A stretch of 64,000 bases of DNA, taken from assembly GCF_000971275.1 (NCBI RefSeq), contig NZ_LAPV01000129.1:107068-171067 (forward strand). Direction: 5' to 3'. Below the pieces are notes generated by a model. It saw only the letters and a list, made by a program, of their open reading frames with translations, was not told the DNA's origin and ran no database searches. This stretch comes from Devosia psychrophila. GTDB lineage: Bacteria; Pseudomonadota; Alphaproteobacteria; Rhizobiales; Devosiaceae. The position numbers were made by a program, and so were the translations under genes. Below are positions 8,668 to 17,287 of this stretch, piece after piece (position 1 is the first letter of the stretch; every line of letters starts with the position of its first letter).

Positions 8668-9639
8668 ATGAAGAAACGAATCATCATACTCGGCTCGGTT
8701 GTCGTTGCGCTCATCGTGCTGTGGAGCACGGCCTGGTTTGTGCTGGCTGGCGTGGTCAAGCAGAACATCGAGGCACTGGCTTTTGCCGATGGAGTCACGA
8801 CGCCTAGCCTCTCCTGCGAGACGCTCAGTGTCGGCGGTTATCCGTTCCGCTTCGATGCCGATTGCGTCAACGCGAGGATCGTCAGCGGCGATGTGCTTGC
8901 CGAAGTCCCGGGCATTCGCGCCAGCATTCGTGTCTATGCACCAACCCATCTGCTGGCATCGGCGCTGGGGCCGGTGCAGCTCAATGATAATTTTACCGGC
9001 ACGCGCAATAGCGTGACCTGGTCGACGCTGGAAGCCAGCCTGCGGCTCGATGACTGGCGCATTGCGCGGGCTTCGATCTCAGGCAAGGACGTGGTGTGGA
9101 GCGATACGCTGTTTGGCGATGCGGTGATCGCGCAAAGCCCGCTGGTAGAGCTGCATCTGTTCGATATTCCCGAGCAGCTCGATGCCGAGCGGCAGACCGC
9201 GGCGCTGGCGCTCTATGGGCGGGCGCAAACCCTCGCGTGGCCGGGCCTGACGCTGACCGATGCCAATGCCGAGGTCCAGCTCGAGATGAGCGGCCTGCCC
9301 GACGATGTGCGGGCTTGGGGTGATCCGACAGTGCTGGCTAGCATCCAGCAAGCCGGCGGCAAGCTCAACGTGGTCTCCATCCATGCGACCGACGCAGATG
9401 CGACGCTGGATGCGTCTGGCGAGCTGATGATCGACCCGCAGGCTTTGCTGGAAGGCCAGGTTTCGGTCAATTCGAGCGGCGTCGCCGAGCGGATCGGCCC
9501 GATGATCGAAGAGCCATGGCGCACCCTGGTGCTGGGCACGCCGGGACCTGATGGCTTGCACACCAACCAGCTCAATTTCAGGGCCGGGGCAGTGTTTTCG
9601 GGGCTAGTACCAATCGCAGCGGTGCCGCCGCTGTATTGA
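8668..9639 (+). CDS. DUF2125 domain protein, membrane-anchored
   Basis: 323 residues starting at ATG 8668, with one N-terminal hydrophobic segment (residues 4-26) acting as signal anchor and a long beta-rich periplasmic part. The block SCETLSVGGYPFRFDADC with paired cysteines is typical of DUF2125. The family is restricted mostly to Hyphomicrobiales and relatives and is repeatedly found next to prephenate dehydrogenase, as here (convergent with tyrA). Function is unknown; an envelope role, as for AsmA-like proteins, is only inference. Confidence 0.8.
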   Translation: MKKRIIILGSVVVALIVLWSTAWFVLAGVVKQNIEALAFADGVTTPSLSCETLSVGGYPFRFDADCVNARIVSGDVLAEVPGIRASIRVYAPTHLLASALGPVQLNDNFTGTRNSVTWSTLEASLRLDDWRIARASISGKDVVWSDTLFGDAVIAQSPLVELHLFDIPEQLDAERQTAALALYGRAQTLAWPGLTLTDANAEVQLEMSGLPDDVRAWGDPTVLASIQQAGGKLNVVSIHATDADATLDASGELMIDPQALLEGQVSVNSSGVAERIGPMIEEPWRTLVLGTPGPDGLHTNQLNFRAGAVFSGLVPIAAVPPLY

Positions 9640-9660
9640 TAGGCTGGGTGTCCGCTATTC

Positions 9661-9793
9661 ACCTCTCCCCTGAGGGGAGAGGTCGGCGCGAACGCGCCGG
9701 GTGAGGGGTTCAGCGCCTGGTTTGACCATATTTCCGCAACCGGTCTCTGAACCCCTCACCCCACCCTCTCCCCTCAAGGGAGAGGGGGAGATA
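9661..9793. repeat. Double-hairpin intergenic repeat, copy A
   Basis: Large inverted repeat: CACCTCTCCCCT..AGGGGAGAGG hairpin, then GGTGAGGGGTTCAG on the left matched by CTGAACCCCTCACC on the right, then a second CTCTCCCCT..AGGGAGAGG hairpin. It lies between the convergent DUF2125 and tyrA genes, so it may also serve as a bidirectional terminator. Related to copies at 12.0, 15.1 and 17.1 kb. Confidence 0.85.
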
Positions 9794-9826
9794 GAGCTTC
9801 TGGGTCAGTGGCAATCTCAATCCGCC

Positions 9827-10798
9827 TTAAGCGTCTTCGCCGCCATCGTGCTCGCGCACAAATGCAATATCCGGCACTGGTGCTGTTTCATGCGGGCGGC
9901 CAAAGTCGGCGGCGGCGGTTTCCTGGCCGGCGGAGATGATCGAGCGGCGGATGGCGCGGGTGCGGGTGAACATGGCTTCAAGCGCTGGGCCGTCCCCCGT
10001 GCGCACGGAGCGCTGTAAGGCCGACAAATCCTCGGAAAAGCGGCCCAGCATTTCCAGCACGGCATCGCGATTGGTCAAGAAAATGTCGCGCCACATTACC
10101 GGATCGGAGGCAGCAATACGGGTGAAATCGCGGAAGCCCGAGGCCGAGAACTTGATGACTTCGGACTGGGTGGCGGCTTCCAGATCAGCCACGGTGCCCA
10201 CGATGTTATAGGCAACGAGATGGGGAATATGGCTGGTGATGGCCAGCACCATGTCGTGATGGGTCGCGTCCATGCATTCGACCTGGCTGCCCATGGCACG
10301 CCAGAAGCTTGCAAGTTTTTCGGTCTTTGCCGGCTCGACCTCGGGACCCGGCGTCAGCACGCACCAGCGGCCGGTGAACAGTTCGGGGAAGCCTGCAGAT
10401 GGACCGGAATGCTCGGTGCCGGCCAGCGGGTGGCCGGGAATGAGGCTAATGCCGGCTGGAACCAATGGGGTCAGGGTCTTGACCACATGGCCCTTGACCG
10501 AGCCCACGTCGGAGAGGATCGCGCCCGGCTCCAACGCTGAAGCAATGCTCTTCATGACGCTTTCATAGGCGCCAATCGGGGTGCAGATAATTACCAGGTC
10601 GGCGCCGCGCACGGCTTCGGCGGCCTCGAGCGTATAGATGTCACCCAGCTTGAGGTCGCGGGCTTCGTCCAACGTTTCCTGCTTGCGGGTGGCGATGGAA
10701 ATGACATCCACCAGACCCTGCCGCTTGGCGGCCAGCGCGATGGACGAGCCGATCAGGCCGATACCGATCAGGGCCAGCTTGCGAAAGTGAACGCTCAT
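9827..10798 (-). CDS. tyrA: Prephenate/arogenate dehydrogenase
   Basis: 323 residues; NAD(P)-dependent oxidative decarboxylation of prephenate or arogenate in tyrosine synthesis. The N-terminal Rossmann motif GIGLIGSSIA follows directly after the start, and DVGSVKGHV and HPLAGTEHSGP are the family substrate-site motifs. The start ATG at 10798 overlaps the hisC stop as ATGA, so the frame extension further upstream is not used. The partner in the operon, a HisC-like aminotransferase, may supply both histidinol-phosphate and aromatic aminotransferase activity, as is common in alphaproteobacteria. Confidence 0.94.
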   Translation of the reverse strand: MSVHFRKLALIGIGLIGSSIALAAKRQGLVDVISIATRKQETLDEARDLKLGDIYTLEAAEAVRGADLVIICTPIGAYESVMKSIASALEPGAILSDVGSVKGHVVKTLTPLVPAGISLIPGHPLAGTEHSGPSAGFPELFTGRWCVLTPGPEVEPAKTEKLASFWRAMGSQVECMDATHHDMVLAITSHIPHLVAYNIVGTVADLEAATQSEVIKFSASGFRDFTRIAASDPVMWRDIFLTNRDAVLEMLGRFSEDLSALQRSVRTGDGPALEAMFTRTRAIRRSIISAGQETAAADFGRPHETAPVPDIAFVREHDGGEDA

Positions 10799-11895
10799 GC
10801 GACTTTGACCAATGCGTTGAGAATGCCGGCGACGCCGCGCATCGCCTGCTCGGAACCGATCGAAATGCGCAACCCATCCGGGATGCCATAGGAGGCGCCG
10901 ATCTCGCGCACGATCAAGCCGCGATCGCGCAGCGTCTCGAAGGCCAGTGTTGCATGTTCGGCATCGGGAAACAGCACCATGACGAAATTGGCCTGGCTGG
11001 GAATGACGCGGAAATGGTTCGAGGCGTCGAGCTCCGCGGTGATCCAGTCGCGCCACTGGGCGTTGTGCGCCTTGAGCCTGTCGTTGAATTCGCTGTCGCG
11101 CGCTGCGGCGGCACCGGCCAATTGGGCGGGCAGGTTAACGTTGAACGGGCCGCGGATGCGGTTGATGGCATCGACGACGTGATCGGGGCCGACCATCCAG
11201 CCGATGCGGGCCGCAGCCAGGCCCATCTTGGAGAAGGTGCGAACCATGACGACGTTGCTGGCCTCGCGTACGAGGTTGGCGCCGGTGGTGAAGTCCTCGG
11301 CCGTGACATATTCCGCGTAGGCATTGTCGATGACCAGCATGATATCCTGGCGCAGGCCGGCATGCAGGCGGCGGATTTCGGCGTCCGGCAGGTAGGTGCC
11401 GGTCGGGTTGTTCGGATTGGCCAGCCAGATGATTTTGGTCCTGGGCGTTACCGTGGCAAGGATCGCATCGACATCGGCGGTGTAGTCATCCTCGTCGACC
11501 ATGACGATGCTGGCGCCGGCCGCCTTGGTGATGATCGGATAGACCGAAAAGCCATAGCGGCTCATGATCGCCTCGTCGCCCTGGCCCAGATAGCATTGGG
11601 CGAGCAGGTGCAGCAGATCGTCCGAGCCGTTGCCGCAGACGATCAGTTCGGGATCAATGCCATGCACTTCGCCTAGCGCAGTGCGCAGGATTTTCGAGGT
11701 GCCTTCGGGATAGATGTCCAGCGTATCGGCTACGGAGCGAAAGGCCGCGATGGCCTTGGGGCTGGCGCCAAGCGGGGACTCGTTGGATGACAGCTTAATA
11801 TAGCTGCTGCCCGGCGCGCCGGACTTGCCGGGCACGTAGGGCGCAATATCGAGAATACCGGGCTGCGGAATAGGGCGGATAGGAGCGTCGGACAT
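10795..11895 (-). CDS. hisC: Histidinol-phosphate / aromatic aminotransferase
   Basis: 366 residues, PLP-dependent class I/II aminotransferase. Seen: KLSSNESPLGASP near the N-terminus, NPNNPTGTY, and TFSKMGLAAARIGW holding the PLP lysine. It converts imidazole-acetol phosphate to histidinol phosphate; the ATGA-coupled tyrA downstream suggests an additional role in aromatic amino acid transamination. Start at ATG 11895 gives the usual family N-terminus; ATG 11931 in the same frame is possible but adds residues unlike the family. Confidence 0.92.
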   Translation of the reverse strand: MSDAPIRPIPQPGILDIAPYVPGKSGAPGSSYIKLSSNESPLGASPKAIAAFRSVADTLDIYPEGTSKILRTALGEVHGIDPELIVCGNGSDDLLHLLAQCYLGQGDEAIMSRYGFSVYPIITKAAGASIVMVDEDDYTADVDAILATVTPRTKIIWLANPNNPTGTYLPDAEIRRLHAGLRQDIMLVIDNAYAEYVTAEDFTTGANLVREASNVVMVRTFSKMGLAAARIGWMVGPDHVVDAINRIRGPFNVNLPAQLAGAAAARDSEFNDRLKAHNAQWRDWITAELDASNHFRVIPSQANFVMVLFPDAEHATLAFETLRDRGLIVREIGASYGIPDGLRISIGSEQAMRGVAGILNALVKVA

Positions 11896-11990
11896 GATGC
11901 CATTTCTGGGCGGAAAAACCGCGCGGACCATAGTCAAAGTAAGACGGGAAGGCAAAGCGGATGTTGGAAAGACCGCTGGCGATCCAGTTG

Positions 11991-12093
11991 ACACCCTCCC
12001 CCTTGCGGGGAGGGTCAGGGAGGGGGATGTTTAGCACCCTATGTAGGGGCCAGCCGCCACCCCCACCTAGCCTCCCCCGTCAAGGGGGAGGTA
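11991..12093. repeat. Double-hairpin intergenic repeat, copy B
   Basis: Two CCTCCCC-type hairpins (11994-12015 and 12071-12092) with GGTCAGGGAGGGGG / CCCCCACCTAGCC arms between them. Same architecture as the copies at 9.7, 15.1 and 17.1 kb. It lies between the hisC promoter region and the 3' end of the methyltransferase gene. Confidence 0.75.
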
Positions 12094-12124
12094 CCGTGCG
12101 GTGGTACAACAGAAGTCTGCGATT

Positions 12125-12856
12125 TCAGACCTGCCGGGCAGTCGCGGTGTTCATGCTGGGGACGCGGACGAAGCGTTCTTCGCGTTTGCGGCGGGCGATG
12201 GCCGGGAAGGCCTCCTTGCGGGCGCGGACGCAGATGACCCCGCTCATGGCGGGGGCCAAGATGCGGCCGGCGCGCTCGAACAGGCGGGTTGATTTGAGCA
12301 CCAGCGAGGACTGCACCGGTGGCAGGAACAGACCATCGCGCCAAGCCTCTGGCACGAAGCTGTGGTCGCGCAACAGCTTGTCGAGCTGGCCGCCGGAATA
12401 GGGATTGCCCTGGCCGAAGGGGGTGTTGTCGCGCTGGGCCCAGATACCGCGACGACGCGGCACGACGACGATCAACTGGCCATTCGGCGCGGTGATGCGC
12501 CAGAGTTCGCGCATCAGCTCCTCGGCATCGGCGACATGCTCGAAGGCATGAATGGCGATGGTCAAGTCGACGGCCGCGTCGGTCAGTGGCATTTCCAGCG
12601 GATCGCACAGCACGGTGTGGGATGGACCCTCGCGCGGCCAGGCCGATGCGCCTTGGCGGGCCGGCATGAAGGCCAGCACGCGTTCGGCTTTTTCCAGCGT
12701 GAAGCGCAGATAGGGCGTGGCGAAGCCGAGGCCCAGCACGCGCTTGCCGGAAACGTCGTCGGCCAGGCCCATGACCTGTTCGCGCACGAGGGTGCGCGAA
12801 ATGCGGCCCAGCGGCGATTTGTAGTAGGCGATGAGGCGCGTGACGTCGGCTGTCAT
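12125..12856 (-). CDS. Class I SAM-dependent methyltransferase
   Basis: 243 residues. Rossmann motif I appears as VLGLGFATPYL, motif II/III as VLCDPLEMPLTDAAVDL, and IAIHAFEHVADAEELMRELWRI marks the post-motif region of the UbiE/UbiG-like Methyltransf_11 family. The substrate is unknown. A methyltransferase of this type divergent from gloB is a recurrent arrangement in Hyphomicrobiales, though it does not itself reveal function. About 100 bp to the gloB start holds both promoters. Confidence 0.85.
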   Translation of the reverse strand: MTADVTRLIAYYKSPLGRISRTLVREQVMGLADDVSGKRVLGLGFATPYLRFTLEKAERVLAFMPARQGASAWPREGPSHTVLCDPLEMPLTDAAVDLTIAIHAFEHVADAEELMRELWRITAPNGQLIVVVPRRRGIWAQRDNTPFGQGNPYSGGQLDKLLRDHSFVPEAWRDGLFLPPVQSSLVLKSTRLFERAGRILAPAMSGVICVRARKEAFPAIARRKREERFVRVPSMNTATARQV

Positions 12857-12960
12857 GACTTCAACTCTGCCGGTTTCCCAGAGACTTGTCCAACTGGCTG
12901 GTTGTCATGTGGAACCTGCACCCCTAGCTATCAAGTTCTGCAGTTTGAAGGAGCATTGCC

Positions 12961-13728
12961 GTGAGTCTGATCGTCGACGTATTTCCCGCGCGCAGCGATA
13001 ATTTCGGTTACCTGGTGCATGACACTGCAACGGGCCGCACTGCCGCCATCGACGCGCCCGAGGCCGCTGCGATCAAGACTGCGCTGCTGCATCGCGGCTG
13101 GACGCTGAGCGATATCTTCATAACGCATCACCATATCGACCATGTCGAAGGCATTGCCGAGCTCAAGGCCGAGTTTGGCGTACGTGTCGTCGGGCCGCGT
13201 GCCGAGGCCGACAAGATCGCCGATCTCGATGAGCTGGTGGCCGGTGGCGATACTGTGATGCTGGGCGAAACGACGTTCAAGGTTTATGACGCGCCGGGCC
13301 ATACGCTGGGGCACATCGTGTTCCACGACAAGGCGGGCAAGCACCTGTTTACCGCCGATGCGCTGTTCTCGCTCGGCGTAGGCCGCATGTTCGAAGGCAC
13401 GCCGGGTCCAATGTGGGAAGGCGTCAAGGCCTTACGCGATTTGCCGGACGATACGCTGGTGTATTGCGGGCACGAATATACCCAGAGCAATGCGAAGTTC
13501 GCCCTGTCGGTGGATCCGGACAATGTGGCGCTGCAGAAGCGGGCAGCCGAGGTAGATGCGCTGCGGACTGCGGGCAAGGCGACGGTCCCGTTCCTGCTGG
13601 GCGAGGACAAGGCTGCTAACCCATTTTTGCGAGCCGACGATGTGGGGCTAGCCAAGCATTTTGGACTGGAAGGCGCATCGCCTGCCGAGGTGTTCGCGGT
13701 GATCCGCAAGGACAAGGATACGTTCTGA
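12961..13728 (+). CDS. gloB: Hydroxyacylglutathione hydrolase (glyoxalase II)
   Basis: 255 residues from GTG 12961, with AAGGAG about 8 bases upstream deciding the start. A metallo-beta-lactamase fold enzyme that hydrolyses S-lactoylglutathione to lactate and glutathione, completing methylglyoxal detoxification. The binuclear metal motif THHHIDH is at residues 55-61, followed by PGHTLGHI, FTADALFSLGVGRMFEG, and CGHEYTQSNAKFA, all diagnostic for GloB rather than generic MBL proteins. Confidence 0.95.
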   Translation: MSLIVDVFPARSDNFGYLVHDTATGRTAAIDAPEAAAIKTALLHRGWTLSDIFITHHHIDHVEGIAELKAEFGVRVVGPRAEADKIADLDELVAGGDTVMLGETTFKVYDAPGHTLGHIVFHDKAGKHLFTADALFSLGVGRMFEGTPGPMWEGVKALRDLPDDTLVYCGHEYTQSNAKFALSVDPDNVALQKRAAEVDALRTAGKATVPFLLGEDKAANPFLRADDVGLAKHFGLEGASPAEVFAVIRKDKDTF

Positions 13729-13773
13729 CCGCCCGCCTGCGGTAACCATTTCGCGCTTTTGGGAGCTTATACG

Positions 13774-13788
13774 TTAACAAAACGTTAG
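13774..13788 (+). promoter_or_regulatory. Possible CtrA-like box
   Basis: TTAA at 13774-13777, seven bases, TTAG at 13785-13788. The CtrA consensus is TTAA-N7-TTAA, so one half-site is imperfect. It lies about 100 bp before the small gene at 13886. The sequence match alone is weak. Confidence 0.3.
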
Positions 13789-13885
13789 CATCTGGCACAC
13801 GGATTGCCCCTTATAGGGCATAGGGCCAGATGATTTGTCTCGTTTCGAGACAGGCTGGCCCGCTTTGAGACAGAGCGAGGCGAAG

Positions 13886-14137
13886 ATGGCCGATTTCGAG
13901 ACAAAGCCAATGGCGCAATTGGTGCCGATCACGGCGCCGGGTGGCAAACCGTCACTGTTGCGCAATCCGACCGCCGCTGCCTTCGTCAGCCAGTTGCTGG
14001 CCGAGCGCGCCAACCTGGCGCCACAGCGCGCACGGCGGCGCGGCACTGCGGAGGGTGCCATTGGCGCTTATTCCGCAGGCGCGCGCGTTGCGATCAAGCG
14101 TATGCCTATAGGGTATCGGACGTCGATCGTCGCCTAA
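13886..14137 (+). CDS. Small basic hypothetical protein
   Basis: 83 residues beginning MADFETKPMAQL from ATG 13886, with an AGGCGAAG site in front; ATG 13835 is also in frame. The C-terminal half is strongly basic (QRARRRGTAEGAIGAY...RRMPIGYR-like), soluble and without signal or membrane segments. It is not assignable to a named family, but the composition and clean coding frame suggest a real gene. It stands alone, with a CtrA-like box upstream and a repeat downstream. Confidence 0.5.
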   Translation: MADFETKPMAQLVPITAPGGKPSLLRNPTAAAFVSQLLAERANLAPQRARRRGTAEGAIGAYSAGARVAIKRMPIGYRTSIVA

Positions 14138-14189
14138 CGCTCGTCGCGAACGTTCAGATCGCTCGCTGCGCGTTAGATCTTTGTTTGAC

Positions 14190-14234
14190 GCATGTCTTTG
14201 TCCCGAAACCGGCGGCCACTTTCGGGAGACATGC
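14190..14234. repeat. Dispersed GCATGTC palindrome of Hyphomicrobiales
   Basis: GCATGTCT and TCCCGAAA on the left (14190-14208) pair with TTTCGGGA and ACATGC on the right (14220-14234). The preceding TTTGTTTGAC is part of the commonly seen unit. Repeats with this sequence are scattered in intergenic regions of many Rhizobium-like genomes. It adjoins the end of the convergent membrane-protein gene. Confidence 0.75.
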
Positions 14235-14235
14235 T

Positions 14236-14688
14236 TTAGCTCATCGTGACGTCGCGGCCGGCGCTGGTGATGGAGACGGTGAAACCGGCGACGACGTCGA
14301 TCAGCGACATGACCATGAGCAGGAAGAATACCGAGCTGGCGGCGGCTCCGGCGAGCAGGAACTCGATCAGGAAAGCCACGAACAGGCCCATCGAGAGCAT
14401 GTGCTCGATGATCGAGGTACGGCTGCTGTTAGTCGATTTCAGCACTTCGATAAACAGGCAGACAATGCCGATGACCAGCAGAAAGTCGCCGGCCGTGATG
14501 GCCCAGGGCGTGCCGGAAACCATGGGAATGGTGAAGAGGCCATTGGACCAGCCCAAGGGCGAGCCGCCAAAGAATAGAAACGCTGCGATATTGTAGAGCA
14601 CGAAGGGCACGACCAACAGCGGCGGAATGAACAGGCCACGCTGGCTGACGCGATTGCCATGCGGTGGGATGTAAACGGTCTCGGTCAT
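14236..14688 (-). CDS. Hypothetical four-helix membrane protein
   Basis: 150 residues. A short polar N-terminus (YIPPHGNRVSQRG) is followed by four hydrophobic segments at about residues 18-42, 60-82, 97-115 and 117-138. No catalytic motif can be seen and no named family is recognised with confidence. Its start is at ATG 14688, and it stands alone between a repeat and the IS30 stump. Confidence 0.7.
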   Translation of the reverse strand: MTETVYIPPHGNRVSQRGLFIPPLLVVPFVLYNIAAFLFFGGSPLGWSNGLFTIPMVSGTPWAITAGDFLLVIGIVCLFIEVLKSTNSSRTSIIEHMLSMGLFVAFLIEFLLAGAAASSVFFLLMVMSLIDVVAGFTVSITSAGRDVTMS

Positions 14689-14804
14689 GGCACGGCTCCA
14701 GTGTGGTTGGGCGCACCATGCCAGAGCGGGAAGTGGCCGGGAAGGCCTGGTGAGTTCAACCGGTCATTGCAACACCATTAATCTGGAAGGATTGGAGGTG
14801 TAGC

Positions 14805-15070
14805 ATGGTGACGTCACGGATCCGGTTTACTTCAGCGCAGAAGGCCGAGCTGTCGGAGCGATGGAAGCAAGGTCAGAGCATTTCATCGGTCTCGCGGTCA
14901 CTGGATCGCCGGACCAAGGGCGGCGTTCAGCGGATCGTATCCTTGCATGGTGGCATTGCTCCGCCAGCAAGGCGTAGAGCGGCCTCAGCGCTGGAACTGG
15001 GGGAGCGCGAAGAGATCTCTCGCGGGATTGTGGCGGGCATTGCCATCCGTGCTATTGCACGAAGCTTGGG
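14805..15070 (+). mobile_element. IS30-family transposase stump (N-terminal HTH only)
   Basis: The first about 88 codons read as the N-terminus of an IS30 transposase: FTSAQKAELSERWKQGQS, an SLHGGIAPPARRR segment, and LGEREEISRGIVAG-IAIRAIARSLGR, which is the second helix-turn-helix. At about 15070 the homology stops and the frame runs into a double-hairpin repeat; the DDE catalytic domain is absent. The bases at 14755-14775 (TTCAACCGGTCATTGCAACA) look like an IS30 end, which is inference. The gene is therefore a non-functional remnant. Confidence 0.75.
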
Positions 15071-15190
15071 GCGACCCGACCCCTTCGGGGCCACCCTCCC
15101 CACAAGGGGGAGGGATAAGGAAGTGCTGGGTCATTTGGTCTGGCGCCTCCCTCCCCTGAATGGGGAGGGATCGAGGGTGGGTGATGGGGG
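15070..15190. repeat. Double-hairpin intergenic repeat, copy C
   Basis: ACCCCTTCGGGG mini-hairpin, CCCTCCCC..AGGGGGAGGG hairpin near 15090-15115, and CCTCCCTCCCC..GGGGAGGGA hairpin near 15147-15170, ending with GGGTGGGTGATGGGGG. Same design as copies A, B and D. It sits exactly at the truncation point of the IS30 transposase stump. Confidence 0.75.
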
Positions 15191-15246
15191 CCACAAAGGC
15201 CCGTGGTAAACACTGACCTCGACGGGCGAGGGTTAGAAGTGCGGAG

Positions 15247-16647
15247 CTATTTTTTGAGCTTGAGCGGGCCGACCATTTGTTCGGGCTTTACCTCGGCATC
15301 GAATTCTTCGCCGGTGAGGAGGCCGAGCTTGACGGCTTCTTCGCGGAGGGTGGTGCCGTTCTTGTGGGCGGTCTTGGCGATTTTGGCGGCGTTGTCATAG
15401 CCGATCTTGCGGTTGAGCGCGGTGACCAGCATCAGCGACTTGTCGACCAGTTCCTTGATGCGGGCGCGGTCTGGCTCAATGCCGATGGCGCAGTTGTCGT
15501 TGAACGACTTGGCCGAATCGGCCAGCAAGCGGACCGACTGGAGAAAGTTGTAAGCGATGACCGGTTTGAAGACGTTAAGCTCGAAATTGCCCTGGCTTGC
15601 CGCAAAGCCGATAGCGGCATCGTTGCCCATGACCTGAGCGACAACCATGGTCATGGCTTCGGACTGGGTCGGGTTGACCTTGCCCGGCATGATCGATGAG
15701 CCGGGCTCGTTTTCGGGGATGGTGATTTCGCCGAGGCCGGAACGGGGGCCGGACGCCAGCCAGCGCACGTCATTGGCAATCTTCATGAAGGCCACGGAAA
15801 GCTGCTTTAGCGCGCCCGAGGTGCCGACAAAGGCGTCGTGGCCGGCCAGCAGGGCGAACTTGTTGGGGCCGGTGACGAACTCGTGGCTGGTGAGGCCTGC
15901 GATTTCCTTGGCGACGGCGACCGCGTAGTCGGGATGGGCATTGAGGCCAGTGCCGACGGCGGTGCCACCGAGTGCGAGTTCCCGAAGCTGGGGCAAGCTG
16001 ACCTTGATGGCGGAGACGGCGTAATCGATCTGGGCGACCCAGCCGGAGATTTCCTGACCCAGGGTCAGCGGGGTCGCGTCCTGCAGGTGGGTGCGGCCGA
16101 TCTTGACCACATCCATGAACTGTTCGGACTTGGCATGCAGCGTGTCGCGCAGCAGCTTTACGCGCGGGAACAGATAGTTCTCCAGTGCCTCGACGGCGGC
16201 GATATGCATGGCCGTGGGATAGGTGTCGTTGGACGACTGGCTCATGTTGACGTGGTCGTTGGGATGCACGGGCTTCTTGGAGCCCATGGTGCTGCCGGCC
16301 ATCTCGATGGCGCGGTTGGAGATGACCTCGTTGACGTTCATGTTGGACTGGGTGCCCGAACCAGTCTGCCAGACGACGAGCGGAAAGTGGTCGGCCAGCT
16401 TGCCGGCAATCACCTCGTCGGCGGCGGCGATGATCAGGTCGCGGGTGGTTTCATCGAGTAGGCCGAGCTTGTGGTTGGCAAGCGCCGCGGCCTTTTTCAG
16501 CACGCCGAATGCGGTGATGATCTCGGTCGGCATCTTCTCGCCGCCGATATCGAAGTTCATCAGGCTACGGGCAGTCTGCGCGCCGTAATATTTGTCGGTG
16601 GGCACTTCGATGGTGCCCATGGTGTCCGATTCAACGCGCATGCTCAT
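15247..16647 (-). CDS. fumC: Fumarate hydratase, class II
   Basis: 466 residues, full length. Reversible hydration of fumarate to malate in the TCA cycle; iron-independent homotetramer. The superfamily signature [11 protein letters not shown] is at residues 316-326, the active-site [15 protein letters not shown] block at 127-141, and [12 protein letters not shown] at 93-104. These distinguish it from the related argH in this window, which has [11 protein letters not shown]. Monocistronic by position. Confidence 0.97.
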   Translation of the reverse strand: MSMRVESDTMGTIEVPTDKYYGAQTARSLMNFDIGGEKMPTEIITAFGVLKKAAALANHKLGLLDETTRDLIIAAADEVIAGKLADHFPLVVWQTGSGTQSNMNVNEVISNRAIEMAGSTMGSKKPVHPNDHVNMSQSSNDTYPTAMHIAAVEALENYLFPRVKLLRDTLHAKSEQFMDVVKIGRTHLQDATPLTLGQEISGWVAQIDYAVSAIKVSLPQLRELALGGTAVGTGLNAHPDYAVAVAKEIAGLTSHEFVTGPNKFALLAGHDAFVGTSGALKQLSVAFMKIANDVRWLASGPRSGLGEITIPENEPGSSIMPGKVNPTQSEAMTMVVAQVMGNDAAIGFAASQGNFELNVFKPVIAYNFLQSVRLLADSAKSFNDNCAIGIEPDRARIKELVDKSLMLVTALNRKIGYDNAAKIAKTAHKNGTTLREEAVKLGLLTGEEFDAEVKPEQMVGPLKLKK

Positions 16648-16694
16648 AAAGTCACTCCCGGATTGGCCGCGTCACAAGCGGCGAACAAAGCAAA

Positions 16695-16724
16695 ACGGCC
16701 AACCCTGGTTAGAGGATCGGCCGT
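16695..16724 (-). terminator. Rho-independent terminator of rpmF
   Basis: On the minus strand ACGGCC pairs with GGCCGT (16719-16724 with 16695-16700), an internal AACC/GGTT pairing closes the loop, and TTTTGCTTTG follows. It lies about 45 bp past the rpmF stop. Confidence 0.75.
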
Positions 16725-16767
16725 CGCAATAGCAGAAAGCAGGGCAGAGCGCGCCCCGTCTTTCGAA

Positions 16768-16947
16768 TTACTTCTTGACGTTCAGGACCTGACGACCGCC
16801 GTACATGCCGGTCTTAAGGTCGATGTGGTGCGGACGGCGCAGTTCGCCCGAATCCTTGTCTTCGACAAAGGATCCTGCAGCGAGTGCATCGTGCGAACGG
16901 CGGAAGCCGCGCTTCATTGGCGAGGTCTTGCGTTTTGGCACTGCCAT
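16768..16947 (-). CDS. rpmF: 50S ribosomal protein L32
   Basis: 59 residues: [20 protein letters not shown] at the N-terminus is characteristic, and the C-terminal part ([16 protein letters not shown]) is the alphaproteobacterial form without the zinc cysteines seen in some other L32 proteins. The start ATG at 16947 is preceded on the minus strand by a purine-rich site; the 19-codon frame extension upstream is not L32. It is expressed alone, with promoter and terminator visible. Confidence 0.97.
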   Translation of the reverse strand: MAVPKRKTSPMKRGFRRSHDALAAGSFVEDKDSGELRRPHHIDLKTGMYGGRQVLNVKK

Positions 16948-17024
16948 GGTCGGTACTCCGAATTCAATATCGTTGCGCCGCCGAAAGCGGCCCAGAGAGT
17001 TCATCTCTGAAGGGGTTGACGGGG

Positions 17025-17053
17025 TCTATAGAGGAAGAGACAGAGCTTGGCTA
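17025..17053 (-). promoter_or_regulatory. Candidate sigma-70 promoter of rpmF
   Basis: On the minus strand TAGCCA (17048-17053) and TATAGA (17025-17030) are separated by exactly 17 bp, about 80 bp before the rpmF start. The -35 matches TTGACA at four of six positions. Confidence 0.4.
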
Positions 17054-17097
17054 GGGGATTTTGAAAGAGTCGAGGCCGGCAATTTCCGGCGATCCGG

Positions 17098-17243
17098 CCG
17101 AGTACCTCCCCCTTGTGGGAGGGATCAAGGGGTGGGCTAATCTTCCCGCACTACATGTGAAGAAATACCCCCGCCCTGCTCGATCACGGACTTGGCACGC
17201 TAAGTCCTGTCTCGCGTCCCTCTCCACAAGGGGGAGGGAGCTT
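17098..17243. repeat. Double-hairpin intergenic repeat, copy D
   Basis: CCTCCCCCTTGTGGGAGGG hairpin at about 17105-17125 and CCCTCTCCACAAGGGGGAGGG at about 17218-17240 flank a 90-bp centre. This accounts for most of the 340-bp gap between rpmF and the next gene; the rest is the rpmF promoter region. Confidence 0.75.
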
Positions 17244-17287
17244 GACTGCAATTTCAGTAGAATCCAAAGGACAGTTCAGAAAAGACA

